Under the pieces are notes generated by a model that did no database searches, had not been told where the DNA came from, and was given only the letters and a program-made list of their open reading frames with translations. Made by a program: the position numbers and the translations under genes. Below, piece after piece: positions 1-10,510 of a DNA stretch of 64,000 bases (the first letter of the stretch is position 1; each line of letters starts with the position of its first letter). The stretch covers positions 3,162,001-3,226,000 of the forward strand of contig JAVLRN010000001.1 in NCBI GenBank assembly GCA_032821775.1, written 5' to 3'. The DNA comes from Sanguinoderma infundibulare. Taxonomy: Eukaryota > Basidiomycota > Agaricomycetes > Polyporales > Polyporaceae.

Positions 1-1270
1 GGATCTTTGTCCTCTTCCGTCATTGCTCGACGGAATGGTACAGGATTTTCACGGAAGAACTTGGCAGTCCCGAAGCTGTCCAGGGGGGTCATAGGACGAG
101 AGCCAAACCCGTTGTCTTCGGATCTCGAACGTGTCCGCTTCGTTTCAGCTATGGAGAACAGGCTGAACGGTTCGTCGGTGCGGCCGAAGAGATGAGATGC
201 GGCAAAGGGAGAATGGGGATGTGAGGCGAGATTGGACGGATGTGAAGCGAGGTTGGACGGCCGTGAGTCTGTGCCAAATTGATGCGCGGCGAAGGGAGAA
301 GAAATGGAGGTGATGATAGATCGACGATCGTCTTCGTCCTCGTCCTCGTCCCCTTTGGCCAATTTGTCGAGACATAGGTTGCAAACCCGAACCATTCCAT
401 CATGACCGAAACGAGTGCCCTTGATAATATTCGACGCACAGCGTGAGCAGAATATTTGGCCTAAAAGCAATGAGAACTTGGAGCGTAGAATATAACTGCA
501 GAGCGTACCGCATATCCGACAATGATGTTTTCTCCTCCAGGTGGTGAAGACACTCTTGCAGTCATAGCACTCCTTGCAAAGTTCATCGTCCATCCAATAG
601 TCACGAGAAAGACCTACGAAATTATGAGGTGCCGGATACGGAAAATGACGAGCTGCTTACCTTCTCCGCGGATCCTCCGAATCACTTTGGTCACAGATGC
701 CGACCTCCGCAGGCTGACATTCGTCCGAATGCTGCGAGCATCGCTGTCCTGTATTGGGAAACCGGGGATAGAATATCCTCCACCATCTGGCGTATCTGGA
801 CGATAAAACCCCCCTTGAGACGGCGGGCGATCCTCCCCAGCGTAGGAGGGAGTCTCAGAGACGACGGGGGTCAATGAGACAAGCGGTGGTGCGATATTGG
901 AGGCGACGATACTGAACGGGTTAGCCCTGTCAGGCCCTGCCTTGTTCGACTGGTTGGAATTGGAGAACTGGAGGGAGGGTCGGCGCGGCTCCGGCGCAGC
1001 TTTCTCGGGAGCGGTACTGGGATTTGCAGGAGGAGCGGAGGGGCCAGCAGAAGAGAGTGGCGCGGAGAGAGTATTCTTGACCTTAGAGAACAAGGAAGAG
1101 ACGAGAGCGTACGAAGACTGGTCATGTTCGTCCTCCTCTGAGAAGGGGTTGAATGATGTCAGGCTGGTCACATCGTCCACTATCTTGGTGCTGCTGCGGG
1201 ACCTGGAGGAAGGGGCACTGTGGCCGGGATTGGTGCACAGTGATTCTGTGGAGGAGTCCATGGGGGTCAT
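1..1270 (-). CDS. FAB1: 1-phosphatidylinositol-3-phosphate 5-kinase (Fab1/PIKfyve), N-terminal part; 3' end off the left edge
   Basis: Fab1 makes PI(3,5)P2 from PI3P on endosome and vacuole membranes. I read exons 1270-661, 613-509 and 460-1, giving about 391 residues with the frame still open at base 1. The first 203 residues are Ser/Pro-rich and include the stretch SFNPFSEEDEHDQSSYALV, which fits Fab1 N-termini. A FYVE zinc finger covers roughly residues 204-266: it opens YWMDDELCKECYDC, has the core RRKHHCRICG split by an intron, then FCSRCASNII and VRVCNLCLDKL, supplying the paired Cys that bind zinc and the basic motif that binds PI3P. An acidic Asp/Glu run and a low-complexity segment follow, then NPVPFRRAMTEEDK, as expected downstream of FYVE. 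The chaperonin-like and lipid-kinase domains lie outside the window. The start at 1270 is the first in-frame Met of the conserved N-terminus; the Met at 1261 is an alternative. Confidence 0.9.
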
Positions 1271-1566
1271 GAGAGGGAGGTGCTAGACATGGCAGGGCAT
1301 GAAGTACAAAGAAGGTGGTTGTGGCAGCGGGAGTTGGGCGGTGGCCTCAAACTTAGCATAAGCGACGGACCGACGCTTGCTCCCTCGCCTCGGGCGCCCC
1401 GGACCGGATAGGCGAGCCAATCAGTGATCAACTTGACAGTCGCTTGCGCAAGTCTCGGTGCGCTCTCTGTGCCACATCCATCCCTTGCACCTCTCTTTGT
1501 CCTACTCCAGTTTCCGGCAGCACACTTTAGTCTTTGAACCAACTCCTGTAGCATAACCCGACCGCT
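1271..1566. promoter_or_regulatory. Shared divergent promoter of FAB1 and CSN2
   Basis: These 296 bases separate the start codons of two head-to-head genes, so both promoters and 5' leaders must lie here. I see no clear TATA box. The assignment rests on gene orientation only. Confidence 0.45.
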
Positions 1567-3587
1567 ATGGACGACGATGATGCCGATTACATGCAAGGTT
1601 CTGGGGACGAGGTTTGTATGCGACCCTAGTACAGCCTGCCTTATCGCTCATCGTCCGCGGTGGCAGGACTACGGTTTTGACTACTCTGACCCCGATGATA
1701 ACGAGGCTGGGAGTGCAGATGTTGAGAATATGTACTATACCGCCAAGTGTGAGTCCATCACTCCGTCTCCCCACTGTGGCGTCCTCCTAATTCGGCCACA
1801 GCCAAGAAGGAGGACAATCCGGAGCAGGCCTTGAAGGAGTTTCGTGCGATTGTGGACCAGGAGGAAGAGAAGGGTGACTGGTTTGTGCTCCATATTGTGG
1901 ACCCTTCTTGCATTTAGCCGACGCAGGAGCGTAGGGGCTTCAAGGCCTTGAAGCAGTCCACGAAGCTACTGTTCCTAGTACTCCGAAGACCAGCGGAAGC
2001 TCTCAAGACGTACACGGAGTTGCTGAAGTATACCAAGTCAGCAGTAACTCGCAATTACGCCGAGAAGACGATCAACAGCATCTTGGACTACGTCGGTGGT
2101 GGTAAGAGCGGTCCCGTAGAAGTCGGTGTCCTTGAGCGGTTCTACGAGGCGACTAAGGCTGCACTGGCGGAAGCTAAGAACGATGTTAGCAAATTTCAAC
2201 TTTTCGTCCGCATATATCGGAATTTTGAAAATGTCGTGCAGAGATTGTCGGCGAAGACAAACCTGAAGCTTGCCAAGCTATGGCTTGATCGTAAGGAGTA
2301 CAATCGCCTGTCCAAGGTTTGAACCGTTATTGGCCACACCGCAGACTATGCCTTACGTGTCTTGTCTTTCGTCAGATTCTCAAGGAACTGTACTCATCAA
2401 CCATCGGTGAGAACGGCGAGGATCAGGCGCAGAAAGGTACTCAGTTGCTCGAGATCTACGCTCTTGAGATTCAAATGCACAACGAACGCAAGAACTATAA
2501 GAAGTTGAAGGTACGTGTGAATTATCGTCTTTCACCGCATGTTCCCAACCATGACTGCAGGAGATCTACAACGCCTCGAATGCTGTACGCTCTGCCATTC
2601 CCCACCCGCGCATCTTGGGTGTGATCAAGGAATGTGGCGGCAAGATGTGGATGGGCGAACGTGAGTTCACATCGAGGACTCCGCCGCACGCGATCTAACA
2701 TATCGAGCTACAAAGGTCAATGGAACCGTGCGAGCGAAGACTTCTTCGACTCCTTCAAGAACTACGACGAGGCCGGGTCTCCTCAACGAATACAGGTTCT
2801 CAAGTACCTCGTCCTTGCGAATATGCTGACGGGCAGCGAAGTCAACCCTTTCGACAGCCAAGAAACCAAACCGTTAGTCGTCATTAGATCCTTGCCTTTG
2901 ATCTGTCCTAATGCCGTCCTTCGCAGGTACAAGAACGATCCGCAGATCAAGGCCATGACCGACCTTGTGGATGCCTATCAGCGGCGTGAGGTTCATGCCG
3001 CCGAGAAGATCCTTCGAGGTATGTCACCGTTTCGTTAGCTTCTTTCCTTCTCTAATGCACCTTCATAGACAACAAGGCGACAATCATGGACGACGGTTTC
3101 ATCAAATCATACATTGGCGAGCTGCTCCGTAGTCTACGTACACAGTACCTCATCGACTTGATCAAGCCTTATACTCGTCTAGAACTTTCGTTCCTGGCCA
3201 AGGTATGTTGTTAAGCTTTGCCCAACTTGAACACTACCTCACAAGCCTGCTACGCAGCAATTGAACGTCGACACGGACGAGGTCGAGGAACTCTTGATTG
3301 GCCTTATCCTTGAGGGCAGAATAGAGGGTCGGATCGACCAAGTTGCAATGCGTCTGGAGCTCGAATCGCAGTACGTGTTTCGCCGTATTGGAGCGCTTGT
3401 TTCACTTATGAACGTGACCGTCTACAGACATAGCCTACAGAGAAAGCGCTACAGCGCTCTGGACAAATGGACTGCGGCGCTCGAATCCATCCATACCACC
3501 GTCATCGGCAAGAACCATAGCGGCGGTCGGGGAGAGTATGGGTACGGTATGGGCGACAGCTTCGGCCCAGGAGGAGACCGGTGGTAA
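1567..3587 (+). CDS. CSN2: COP9 signalosome complex subunit 2
   Basis: CSN2 is a scaffold subunit of the COP9 signalosome, which removes Nedd8/Rub1 from cullins. Twelve exons: 1567-1611, 1667-1748, 1802-1880, 1935-2184, 2242-2316, 2376-2510, 2561-2660, 2716-2872, 2927-3018, 3069-3202, 3258-3370 and 3428-3587, all GT-AG and joining in phase. They give 473 aa, slightly longer than the 443-aa human protein because of a Gly-rich tail. Conserved blocks appear in order: acidic N-terminus, [100 protein letters not shown] and GRIDQV...RYSALDKW. The last part is the PCI (winged-helix) domain. Intron 4 (57 nt) has no stop and keeps the frame, so retention would only insert 19 residues. Confidence 0.95.
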
Positions 3588-3908
3588 AACTGTCCGTACT
3601 TTGTCGCAGCCCACAAGGCCTCGTGTTTTCGACTGTAGTTACGTGTATCATCATCACCTTCAGCAATTGTACCGTGTATGACGTTTCACGGGCAACACGC
3701 AGTGTAGCCGCCGTTGGTGCATTTAACGCCGCGCCGATGTATTGAATATTTTGAGTTCAGTGAACAATCCAATTAGTGCGTGTAAATAGATTATGCAAAG
3801 ACAGCGAGGTCGCCGCGAGTCGACAGCGATGATGGATGGCGCCTTGGGTGACTATCGCCTGTCAGTTTCACTGCGACTTGGGAAGTGAAGAACGGCGACC
3901 ACATACCG
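3588..3908. other. Convergent intergenic spacer, CSN2 / mL40
   Basis: This 321-bp spacer lies between the stop codons of CSN2 (plus) and mL40 (minus) and must hold both 3' untranslated regions. I see no gene in it. Confidence 0.6.
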
Positions 3909-4469
3909 CTATGAGGGGCGCACAATGGGGGTGAAATCGTACGTCCAACCGTCCCTGGGAGGCGTATCCGTCGGCATACGCAGCTCCCTGGGGAACAAAC
4001 CCCGTATCCTCGCCTCGACCGCCTTCTTCTCCGGACCCTTGAGCTTCTTCAGCAGGTCAGTTTCCGCCGCGCTCCGCGCTCGGGGATCCTCCTCCTTGTT
4101 GGCTTCGGCGTACAATTGTGGTGCGACAAGCCGGAGCGTCTCCATTGCGCCATGCATGGACTCGAACTTGCGCTGGAGCTCGGACGCGCGCGCACGGCGG
4201 ACGTGCCGCTGGTGGAGGAACCACGCGCGCTCGATCGTCTCGTGGGCCTGGACGGAGGGAATGGCGCGCTGCAGCCGCCGACCGACGTCGGGCCGCCAGG
4301 AGCCCACGGGCGAGGGCCGGTTGCGGATGTTGGAGGGGTAGAGGGCGCGGCGGATGACGTCGTTCTTGGGGTCGGCCCCCGACTCTGAGCGGCCGGCGTA
4401 CCGCACGGAGGTCCGGGACACCTGGAGCGACAGCTTCTGCCTGCTGAGCGCAAGGAGTGACGAGGACAT
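3909..4469 (-). CDS. Mitochondrial large-subunit ribosomal protein mL40 (MRP-L28 family)
   Basis: A single exon encodes 186 aa. The core reads ALYPSNIRNRPSPVGSWRPD, then RLQRAIPSVQAHETIERAW, HQRHVRRARASELQRKF and MHGAMETLRLVAPQLY. This is the recognisable core of fungal mL40 (yeast Mrpl28), a mitoribosomal large-subunit protein. The first 30 residues are rich in Ser, Leu, Arg and Gln without acidic residues, as expected for a mitochondrial presequence. The frame is open upstream to a Met at 4583, but the Met at 4469 begins the presequence and is preferred. It belongs to a run of three mitoribosome-related genes with uL1m and Rsm22. Confidence 0.85.
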   Translation of the reverse strand: MSSSLLALSRQKLSLQVSRTSVRYAGRSESGADPKNDVIRRALYPSNIRNRPSPVGSWRPDVGRRLQRAIPSVQAHETIERAWFLHQRHVRRARASELQRKFESMHGAMETLRLVAPQLYAEANKEEDPRARSAAETDLLKKLKGPEKKAVEARIRGLFPRELRMPTDTPPRDGWTYDFTPIVRPS

Positions 4470-6781
4470 GACGGCAGCAGCAGCAGGACGGCCTCGAGGG
4501 AGGCGGACGAGGGTTGCGAGTGTGGACGTCAAGGACAAGTTTTGGGACTCCGCTGGCGCGTCGCACACGTCGGGCGCCTGCATGGCGCTTCATGACGGCT
4601 TTCGACTTGACTCCACGCGCCCAACCACTGGTACCTGCGACTTCGAATGGGTCCCGAATTTCCGCCATCCGGTATTAGCCTCGCTGAATTCCAGAGGGCT
4701 GGGAAATGAACATATCTGACTTCCATCTAACGCTCCTCCACCTATCGCGCTCGATCTGATTCGTTCGCCTCATTTAGGTTCCAACAAGACCACCAGCGTT
4801 TTACGACGAAGCCCGAAATATGGCGGGTACAAGCCGTTAATCAGGGTGGCTTCTGCACTTCAGTCGCCTTCGCTCCAATGCGATGTTCGCCAGCATCCGG
4901 TTTACACCGTGGTACGCACTAGCGTCCTCGTGACGCCGTCCCCATGAAGAACTGATTGCGGTATTTGGATATCACCCTGGGACAACAGGCAGGATCTCAC
5001 CCGGTGGCCTGGAAGATGGATACACCAAATAGAGGTTGCACGCTCCGTTTTGGACAGCTCTGACCGTTAACTCTTTGGGAATTCCGGGGCAACGATGCGG
5101 ACATCCTGTCCAATGACCGGCGCCGTGGTCCCCGTCCTGGCCCTGCTTCCACCACGTTGCTGAGGCGAGTAACTTCGGATTAGGTTATACTCTTAGAGAA
5201 GGTCACGTTTAGAAGCATTTATCGGCCTTAGCCCACGGACCATGAGAAGTCGCTGTGAGCCTTGGGCGCAGGCGGCGTCCTCGCGTTGGGCGTCCAACCC
5301 GCACACCAGCTCTTCATCGTCTACTGACCACGTTGACGTTGACTCGTACCTCCTTGTCTCAGGCTTAATTATGTAACTGTCCGCTGTGTATGAAATGACC
5401 ACGAAATTTTCTCTCGCCCTCGGCGATGGGAGGCATTCTCCGGTGAGTTCCCCTCCAACCTAGGGGGTTTGGACCCTTGATACACTTACGTCTAGCTGTG
5501 CCTTGCGACGTGCAAGGGAAAATTGGAGCCGTCTGGGATGTACAAGGTACTGCGCGTTTCACGGCGGCTTTTGTGGTCATAGGGAACTCAGGAGCCGTAC
5601 GCGTTCTTCGAACCACCTTCACGAGCCGTGCCGCGGGACTAGTAGTTCCCAAGTTACACGATCTCCCTACGAGCCGTCCTGTTGGACCCTCCGGATAGGT
5701 GTATTTCAGCGGCGGTGGTCTGCGACGTCGAGTTCTAGACAAGCCATTGCCCTTCCGTCCAGTCCTGCGGACCTCGGCATGTCACAAACCATGAGGTCTC
5801 CTGTCTGTTATGGAGAGGAAGTCTGTCAATGGTCGGAAAATTGAGCTACATGCAAGATTATGGTGCCATAGTTTTCTCCGGGTCCCCTTGCCATCGCCGA
5901 ACGTATCATGGCTAGCCATGGCCAACATCAAGAGGTGTTGGAGCTTGATTAATGGTAGGTATACACCCACCCTAACTATTCTGTGTGATTATTATTTGCT
6001 CTATTCTTGAACGAGGACGCTAATGTGCGGCGTTAGGTCTGAAGTCCTGGAGCCCCGGTACAGTCTGGACTTGTGCACAAAGTTCGATCTGTCGAACGTG
6101 GAGCGTATCATCGACGGAGGTCGTAATGCCGTTGACGCCTCACAGCAAGCATTACCGTGGACTCGGTGTCGGCAGTTTGCAGTCGCCCCTTTTCTGCCAG
6201 GCAAGGGTCTTCAAACGCCTTGAAGCCAACATTATCTTCTGATTAGAAGTTTTGATACGTTTCACAACTATTCTGGCCCCAGCTCTTGCGCCTTGTGGAC
6301 GAGCGACGCAGCCGTCATGTACAGAAATCGTACGTCTACATGGAACTTAGACTGCGAACCGGGAGAGATTTTTGGCGATGCAGGCGGCCTGCTCTGTCCC
6401 CCTTTTTCGCCATCTGCACGCTAGTACTTCTATCACATTACAGACTACGTAATATCACCTCGGAAGTTGTCAGACCTGCTGGGAACGACCATTGATGGCG
6501 TGGCATGCGTTATGCCGTCGGTGAGTTGGGGACCTAGGTACTATCCGCCGAGAGTCGGATAAGGTTCCGACACATGGAGGAGTAAATCCGTTGTATTATG
6601 GCTAGCACTTCGAGAAACTAATGCCCTCGAGCGGTGTCGTAGTAGTGTTGTGCATTCGTGCGGTGAACTTAGCCAAGGCGGCCAAACGGGCGGCTCAGAG
6701 TTGCCTTTCTTGGAAGACAGCGCGTACCGAGTTTGCGCTGCACAGCGGCGCCCAACGCACTCGTCCTGCTCCATCGTCCAG
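4470..6781. other. 2.3-kb divergent intergenic region, no gene recognised
   Basis: This lies between the divergent starts of mL40 and uL1m. It has only short unrelated open frames on both strands, no conserved blocks and no repeats I can see. The outermost few hundred bases on each side should carry the two promoters. The middle is unexplained. Confidence 0.5.
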
Positions 6782-7921
6782 ATGTCTCTCGCCGTCCTGC
6801 AGCTCGCTGCCCGTTGTCGACAATGTAGCGGAACCGTGCAGCTGCTGGTGAGTTTCATGCTTCTGGTTTCTCTTGCGACCTCGCTGAGCCACGTGTGCAG
6901 CGGCAGACACCTCAGCGGCCGTTCCACCAGTCCGCCGCCGTTTTCGCTCGACGCGAGAAGAAGCTCCCCACTTTGTCAAAGAAGCAGCTGGCAGCTAAGG
7001 AAAGGAAGAGGGCGAAGAAGGCCCCCAAGAGCATCTATGATAGCGAGAAGATGACGCTGGCGGACGCCGTGGAGGTCTTGAGGGTACGTCGTGTTTACAC
7101 CCTCCGCCGCGCGCGTCTGACGCCGTCGATCGTCAGGCTGTTGAAGTCGCGTCCCCAAATGCCACCTACGAGCTCGTAGTGAAGACCGAGATGGGCAAGG
7201 GTTCCACCGTCCCCAAGGGCCGCTTCAACCTGCCGCGGGCGACCAAGGAGCAGTCCAAGGATCGTATATTGGTCTTCGCCGAGGGGCGGCAGGCGGATGA
7301 GGCAAAGAAAGCTGGCGCGGACATTGTCGGCGGCCTGGAGCTGGTCGAGGGTGTACGCATTTCCTTTCTTGCTTCCCTTCATACATTTTGACTCGCGGAA
7401 ACAGATCATCAGCGGCCGCTACCAAGCTACTATGTTCCTCTGCAGTCGTGCCCTCATTCGTCCGATCGCTCCCAGGCTCGGCCGGGTGCTTGGCCCTCGG
7501 GGCTTGATGCCTTCTGAGCGTAGGGGGACCGTCACAGACGATATTGCCGGGTACATTCGGAGACTAAAGGGTACCAGCGAATGGAAAGGTGACAAGGAGG
7601 GCACCATCAGGCAACCCGTCGCAAAGGTGAGTCTCCCTACGTCTATCCCGATACGGTCTACCAAGTGTCCGTTCAGATGCATTTCCCCGTCTCCGACGTG
7701 ATTAAGAACATCCGGTATTTCCTCGGAGTCGTGAAGCGAGCTACCGGCAATGCACGCGATCCCCAGGCTGATACTAATAAGAAGGAAACTAGTCAGAAGC
7801 CCGGTAAGACGGCGACTTGTATACGTACCAACTTTAGCTGACGGTGTTTCAAGTCAATGCGATCGCCCGCGTCCTTTTGAGCACACATCAAGGACCAAGC
7901 ATCCAAATATCGGACGCGTAG
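6782..7921 (+). CDS. Mitochondrial large-subunit ribosomal protein uL1m
   Basis: uL1 builds the L1 stalk that handles deacylated tRNA leaving the ribosome. Six exons (6782-6847, 6901-7083, 7137-7352, 7405-7626, 7677-7803, 7854-7921) join in phase to give 293 aa. The N-terminal ~80 residues are basic and Gln/Arg-rich, as in a mitochondrial presequence, so the mitochondrial paralogue is meant and not cytosolic uL1. The L1 fold then shows ADAVEVLR, PKGRFNLPRATKEQ, VFAEGRQADEAKKAGAD, the signature PRLGRVLGPRGLMPSERRGT and the C-terminal NAIARVLLSTHQGPSIQIS. The stop lies 176 bp from the stop of convergent Rsm22. Confidence 0.92.
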
Positions 7922-8097
7922 CACCCGCAAGCTCCCTTCCCCTTGGTCGAATTGTAGCTCTCGTAATAATGACAGTGTTACCCTGATTCTGCATGCTGCT
8001 TCGCAACGAGAGCGGAGTATCATTAAATGGACTGTGCCGTTATAGAATACAGTGCCTGATGTGTCTAGAGCGTACAAGGCGGCGAAGGAGGAAGTAG

Positions 8098-10311
8098 CTA
8101 CTCGTCATAGCTGTCAGCTAGCCGTCTGGCTCTCCTCTGGTCACGTCTGCGCTCCTTGATGTCTTCAGACAGCTTCCCATAACTAGCCTTCCGACTGTCC
8201 ATTTTTAGATGCCTTCGTTTGCCAATATCCTGGCCCTGAGAAGGAGTGTCGCCCGGGTGTGCAGGTAGGCGGCGGACTTGGGGAGGATTCTTAGGCTCAT
8301 GCGGGAAGATATCTCCCCAGCTAGATTTCCGAGCATCGTAGTACGGCTGCTTTCCCTGGGACTTCGGTATTGTCATACGCATGATTTGACCTGGAGTGAA
8401 TGCATCAAAAACGGTGTGAGATCGGTCTACCACGGCAGACTTACCCTCGGGATGGCAAACGTCCAAAATGATGTGTCCGCTGCGCTTCATAGGTGGGAAG
8501 ACCAGCCGAGGCCAGTGATAAGCCTCCTGCCTAAGCGCAGAGGTGATCTCAGAAGAGACGAGCCCATGACCATCGTCCGCCGCCTCGGACAGCTCAGGTT
8601 CGAGTGACGACACCTGTGCAACCTGCTCAGGCGCAATATCCGCAAGGGCTAGATGAGGCATCGGCGCAGAGTTCTCGGTCCGTTTCAGTATATCACGCCG
8701 GCCTACGTCGCCAATTCGACCGACTTTTCCCGTCGTTTCAGCTGGCCGAGGCCCGCGCCGGATGACTACATAGGAATAGTCCATGTTCTCGTGACCAGTC
8801 CCTGAATGCTTGGTCTTACGGACGAAGTCCGGTCGTTGTATCCGCTGTGAGAAGCTACACTGCAGCTTCTCGTACCCGGGGTGGTATAGCGGGCATACGC
8901 CGTCGTGCGGACACTGGAAAAATGCTTTAGCGCAAACGTACATATCGAGGCATGAGACGTACCGGAGCAACGACATGCGCACCCTTAAGGGGAGAGTCCG
9001 GAAGCGTATGATCTTCAAGCTCTTTCCGCCCGAGTTTCAGAAGTTGCTCTCTTGCCTCAGCAATGTTTTCAAAACTGTGGTCGATGAGAATCTAGGACAA
9101 ATCCTTAGCTTGACACAACAGCTCCAATCAAATCGCACCTACAATGACCTCAGCGCCGCTCTCCCACATCTCTTTCACGAGAGCCTTCTTGTTGACAGGA
9201 GTGGGGAGCGAGGACAACAGGAACGCCGACAAGGCGACAACGTTAGAGCCGTCTATCGGGTCTATGACGTCGTCCTCGTGGAACGACTTCTGCCAGGCCA
9301 CACTGAGGCCGCCCATATCCACATCTGCGGACGTCAGGTGGATTTGAAAGTATTTTATTTCGGAGCCAGAGACGTACCTCTGATGAGGCGCTTCCCAATA
9401 CGCACAAGGCCTTCCCGTTTGTCAATGCCAAGGTAACTACCGAGGCTCGTGTCAGATATCCGGATGTCGTCCATGCCTTGCGCGATGCCTCCGTCTGCGT
9501 CAGATTGCCGTTGGAACGCGTGCCCTGCCGCCCTACAGAGAACAAGGTGTCATGTCACCTCGCCGCTGCTGAGAAGAACTGTGCACAAACCACAAGCCGC
9601 TCCCTGTGGCGGCGCCCCAATCTATCACACGCTCTACGTGCCAGTCTGCGCCCAGGCGCTGCTTCAGGTGCTCGAAGACTGCGTAAATCACAGAGTAATG
9701 GGAGGGCAGCGCGACGGTGGCAAATGCGGTCGCGTCTCTCATCGCATGCCGACCAGCGGCCTGACCGGACTTGTAGTGAACGTCGTAATTTGAATTCCAT
9801 TCTTCACCAGCAGCCGTCTCGCTCGCGAACAACCGCTTGGCGTCCTGGTGCAGTGTGGGCTTATCCGAGTCTGCCAGCCACATTAGTCGCGCGAATGAAA
9901 GTATAGCGAGGGATGCGGACGCTGACCTGCTACGACCCGCGAGATGGTGGACTGTAAATCGAGTGGGAGAACTATGGCACCGATACGCTGGCTACCAAAT
10001 GCCGCAGCAGGCGATTTTCTCCCTTCCTTGTGCCCAAAGCCGTCGTCCTGAGCATCGAGCTCCGCGGAGGTCAGGTAATCCACCGCGGCATCAGGATCAT
10101 GAGGGAAGACCTCGAGTTCTCGAGGTCCACGCGACGTTTGAGGGGTTTTGTTGCGCAGAGAAATCTCGACGTCTCTGAGGAGTGCTTGGAAGGCGGGGTC
10201 TAGTTCTAGAGGCGGATTGGGATGGTGTGAAGAGCTTGAAGCGTGTCGCCTTAGTTCCGCCTGTCGCCGCAAGACACCTCCGCAGACCCTACGGCATCCC
10301 AGCCGCAACAT
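8098..10311 (-). CDS. RSM22: Mitochondrial ribosome small-subunit assembly factor, Rsm22/METTL17 type
   Basis: Six exons (10311-9927, 9870-9591, 9532-9378, 9324-9143, 9091-8963, 8913-8098) join in phase to 648 aa. Yeast Rsm22 and human METTL17 are methyltransferase-fold proteins needed to build the mitochondrial small subunit. The N-terminus is basic, as in a presequence. The fold is marked by VERVIDWGAATGSGLWAA (SAM-site glycine loop), SYLGIDKREGLVRIGKRL and EVIILIDHSFENIAEAR. Cys378, Cys384, Cys396 (CPHDGVCP...LQC) and Cys530 (DVCHPEG) correspond by position to the four ligands of the iron-sulfur cluster known in METTL17. That is inferred from spacing, not measured. The Lys/Arg-rich C-terminus suits rRNA contact. 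It starts 199 bp from divergent SAD1. Confidence 0.9.
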
Positions 10312-10510
10312 AGTTCAGCGCAGTTTGAGATTGAACAGGTTGGAAAACGCGGGCAGCCGATGGTGCTCGATGGGGAAGGGAGAGGAAGTGCTTAGCTGTA
10401 CTCAGCCAGTGCGAGCGCGAGCATACATAACGGGCGCTCACACATTGATCGCTTGGTCGCTGGTTTCCGCCTCCTCGTCCGCCCCGATCTGCTACTCGTA
10501 TTGCTCCGCC
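10312..10510. promoter_or_regulatory. Shared divergent promoter of RSM22 and SAD1
   Basis: Only 199 bases separate the two start codons, so both promoters must overlap here. I see no clear TATA box. The assignment is from gene layout. Confidence 0.45.
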
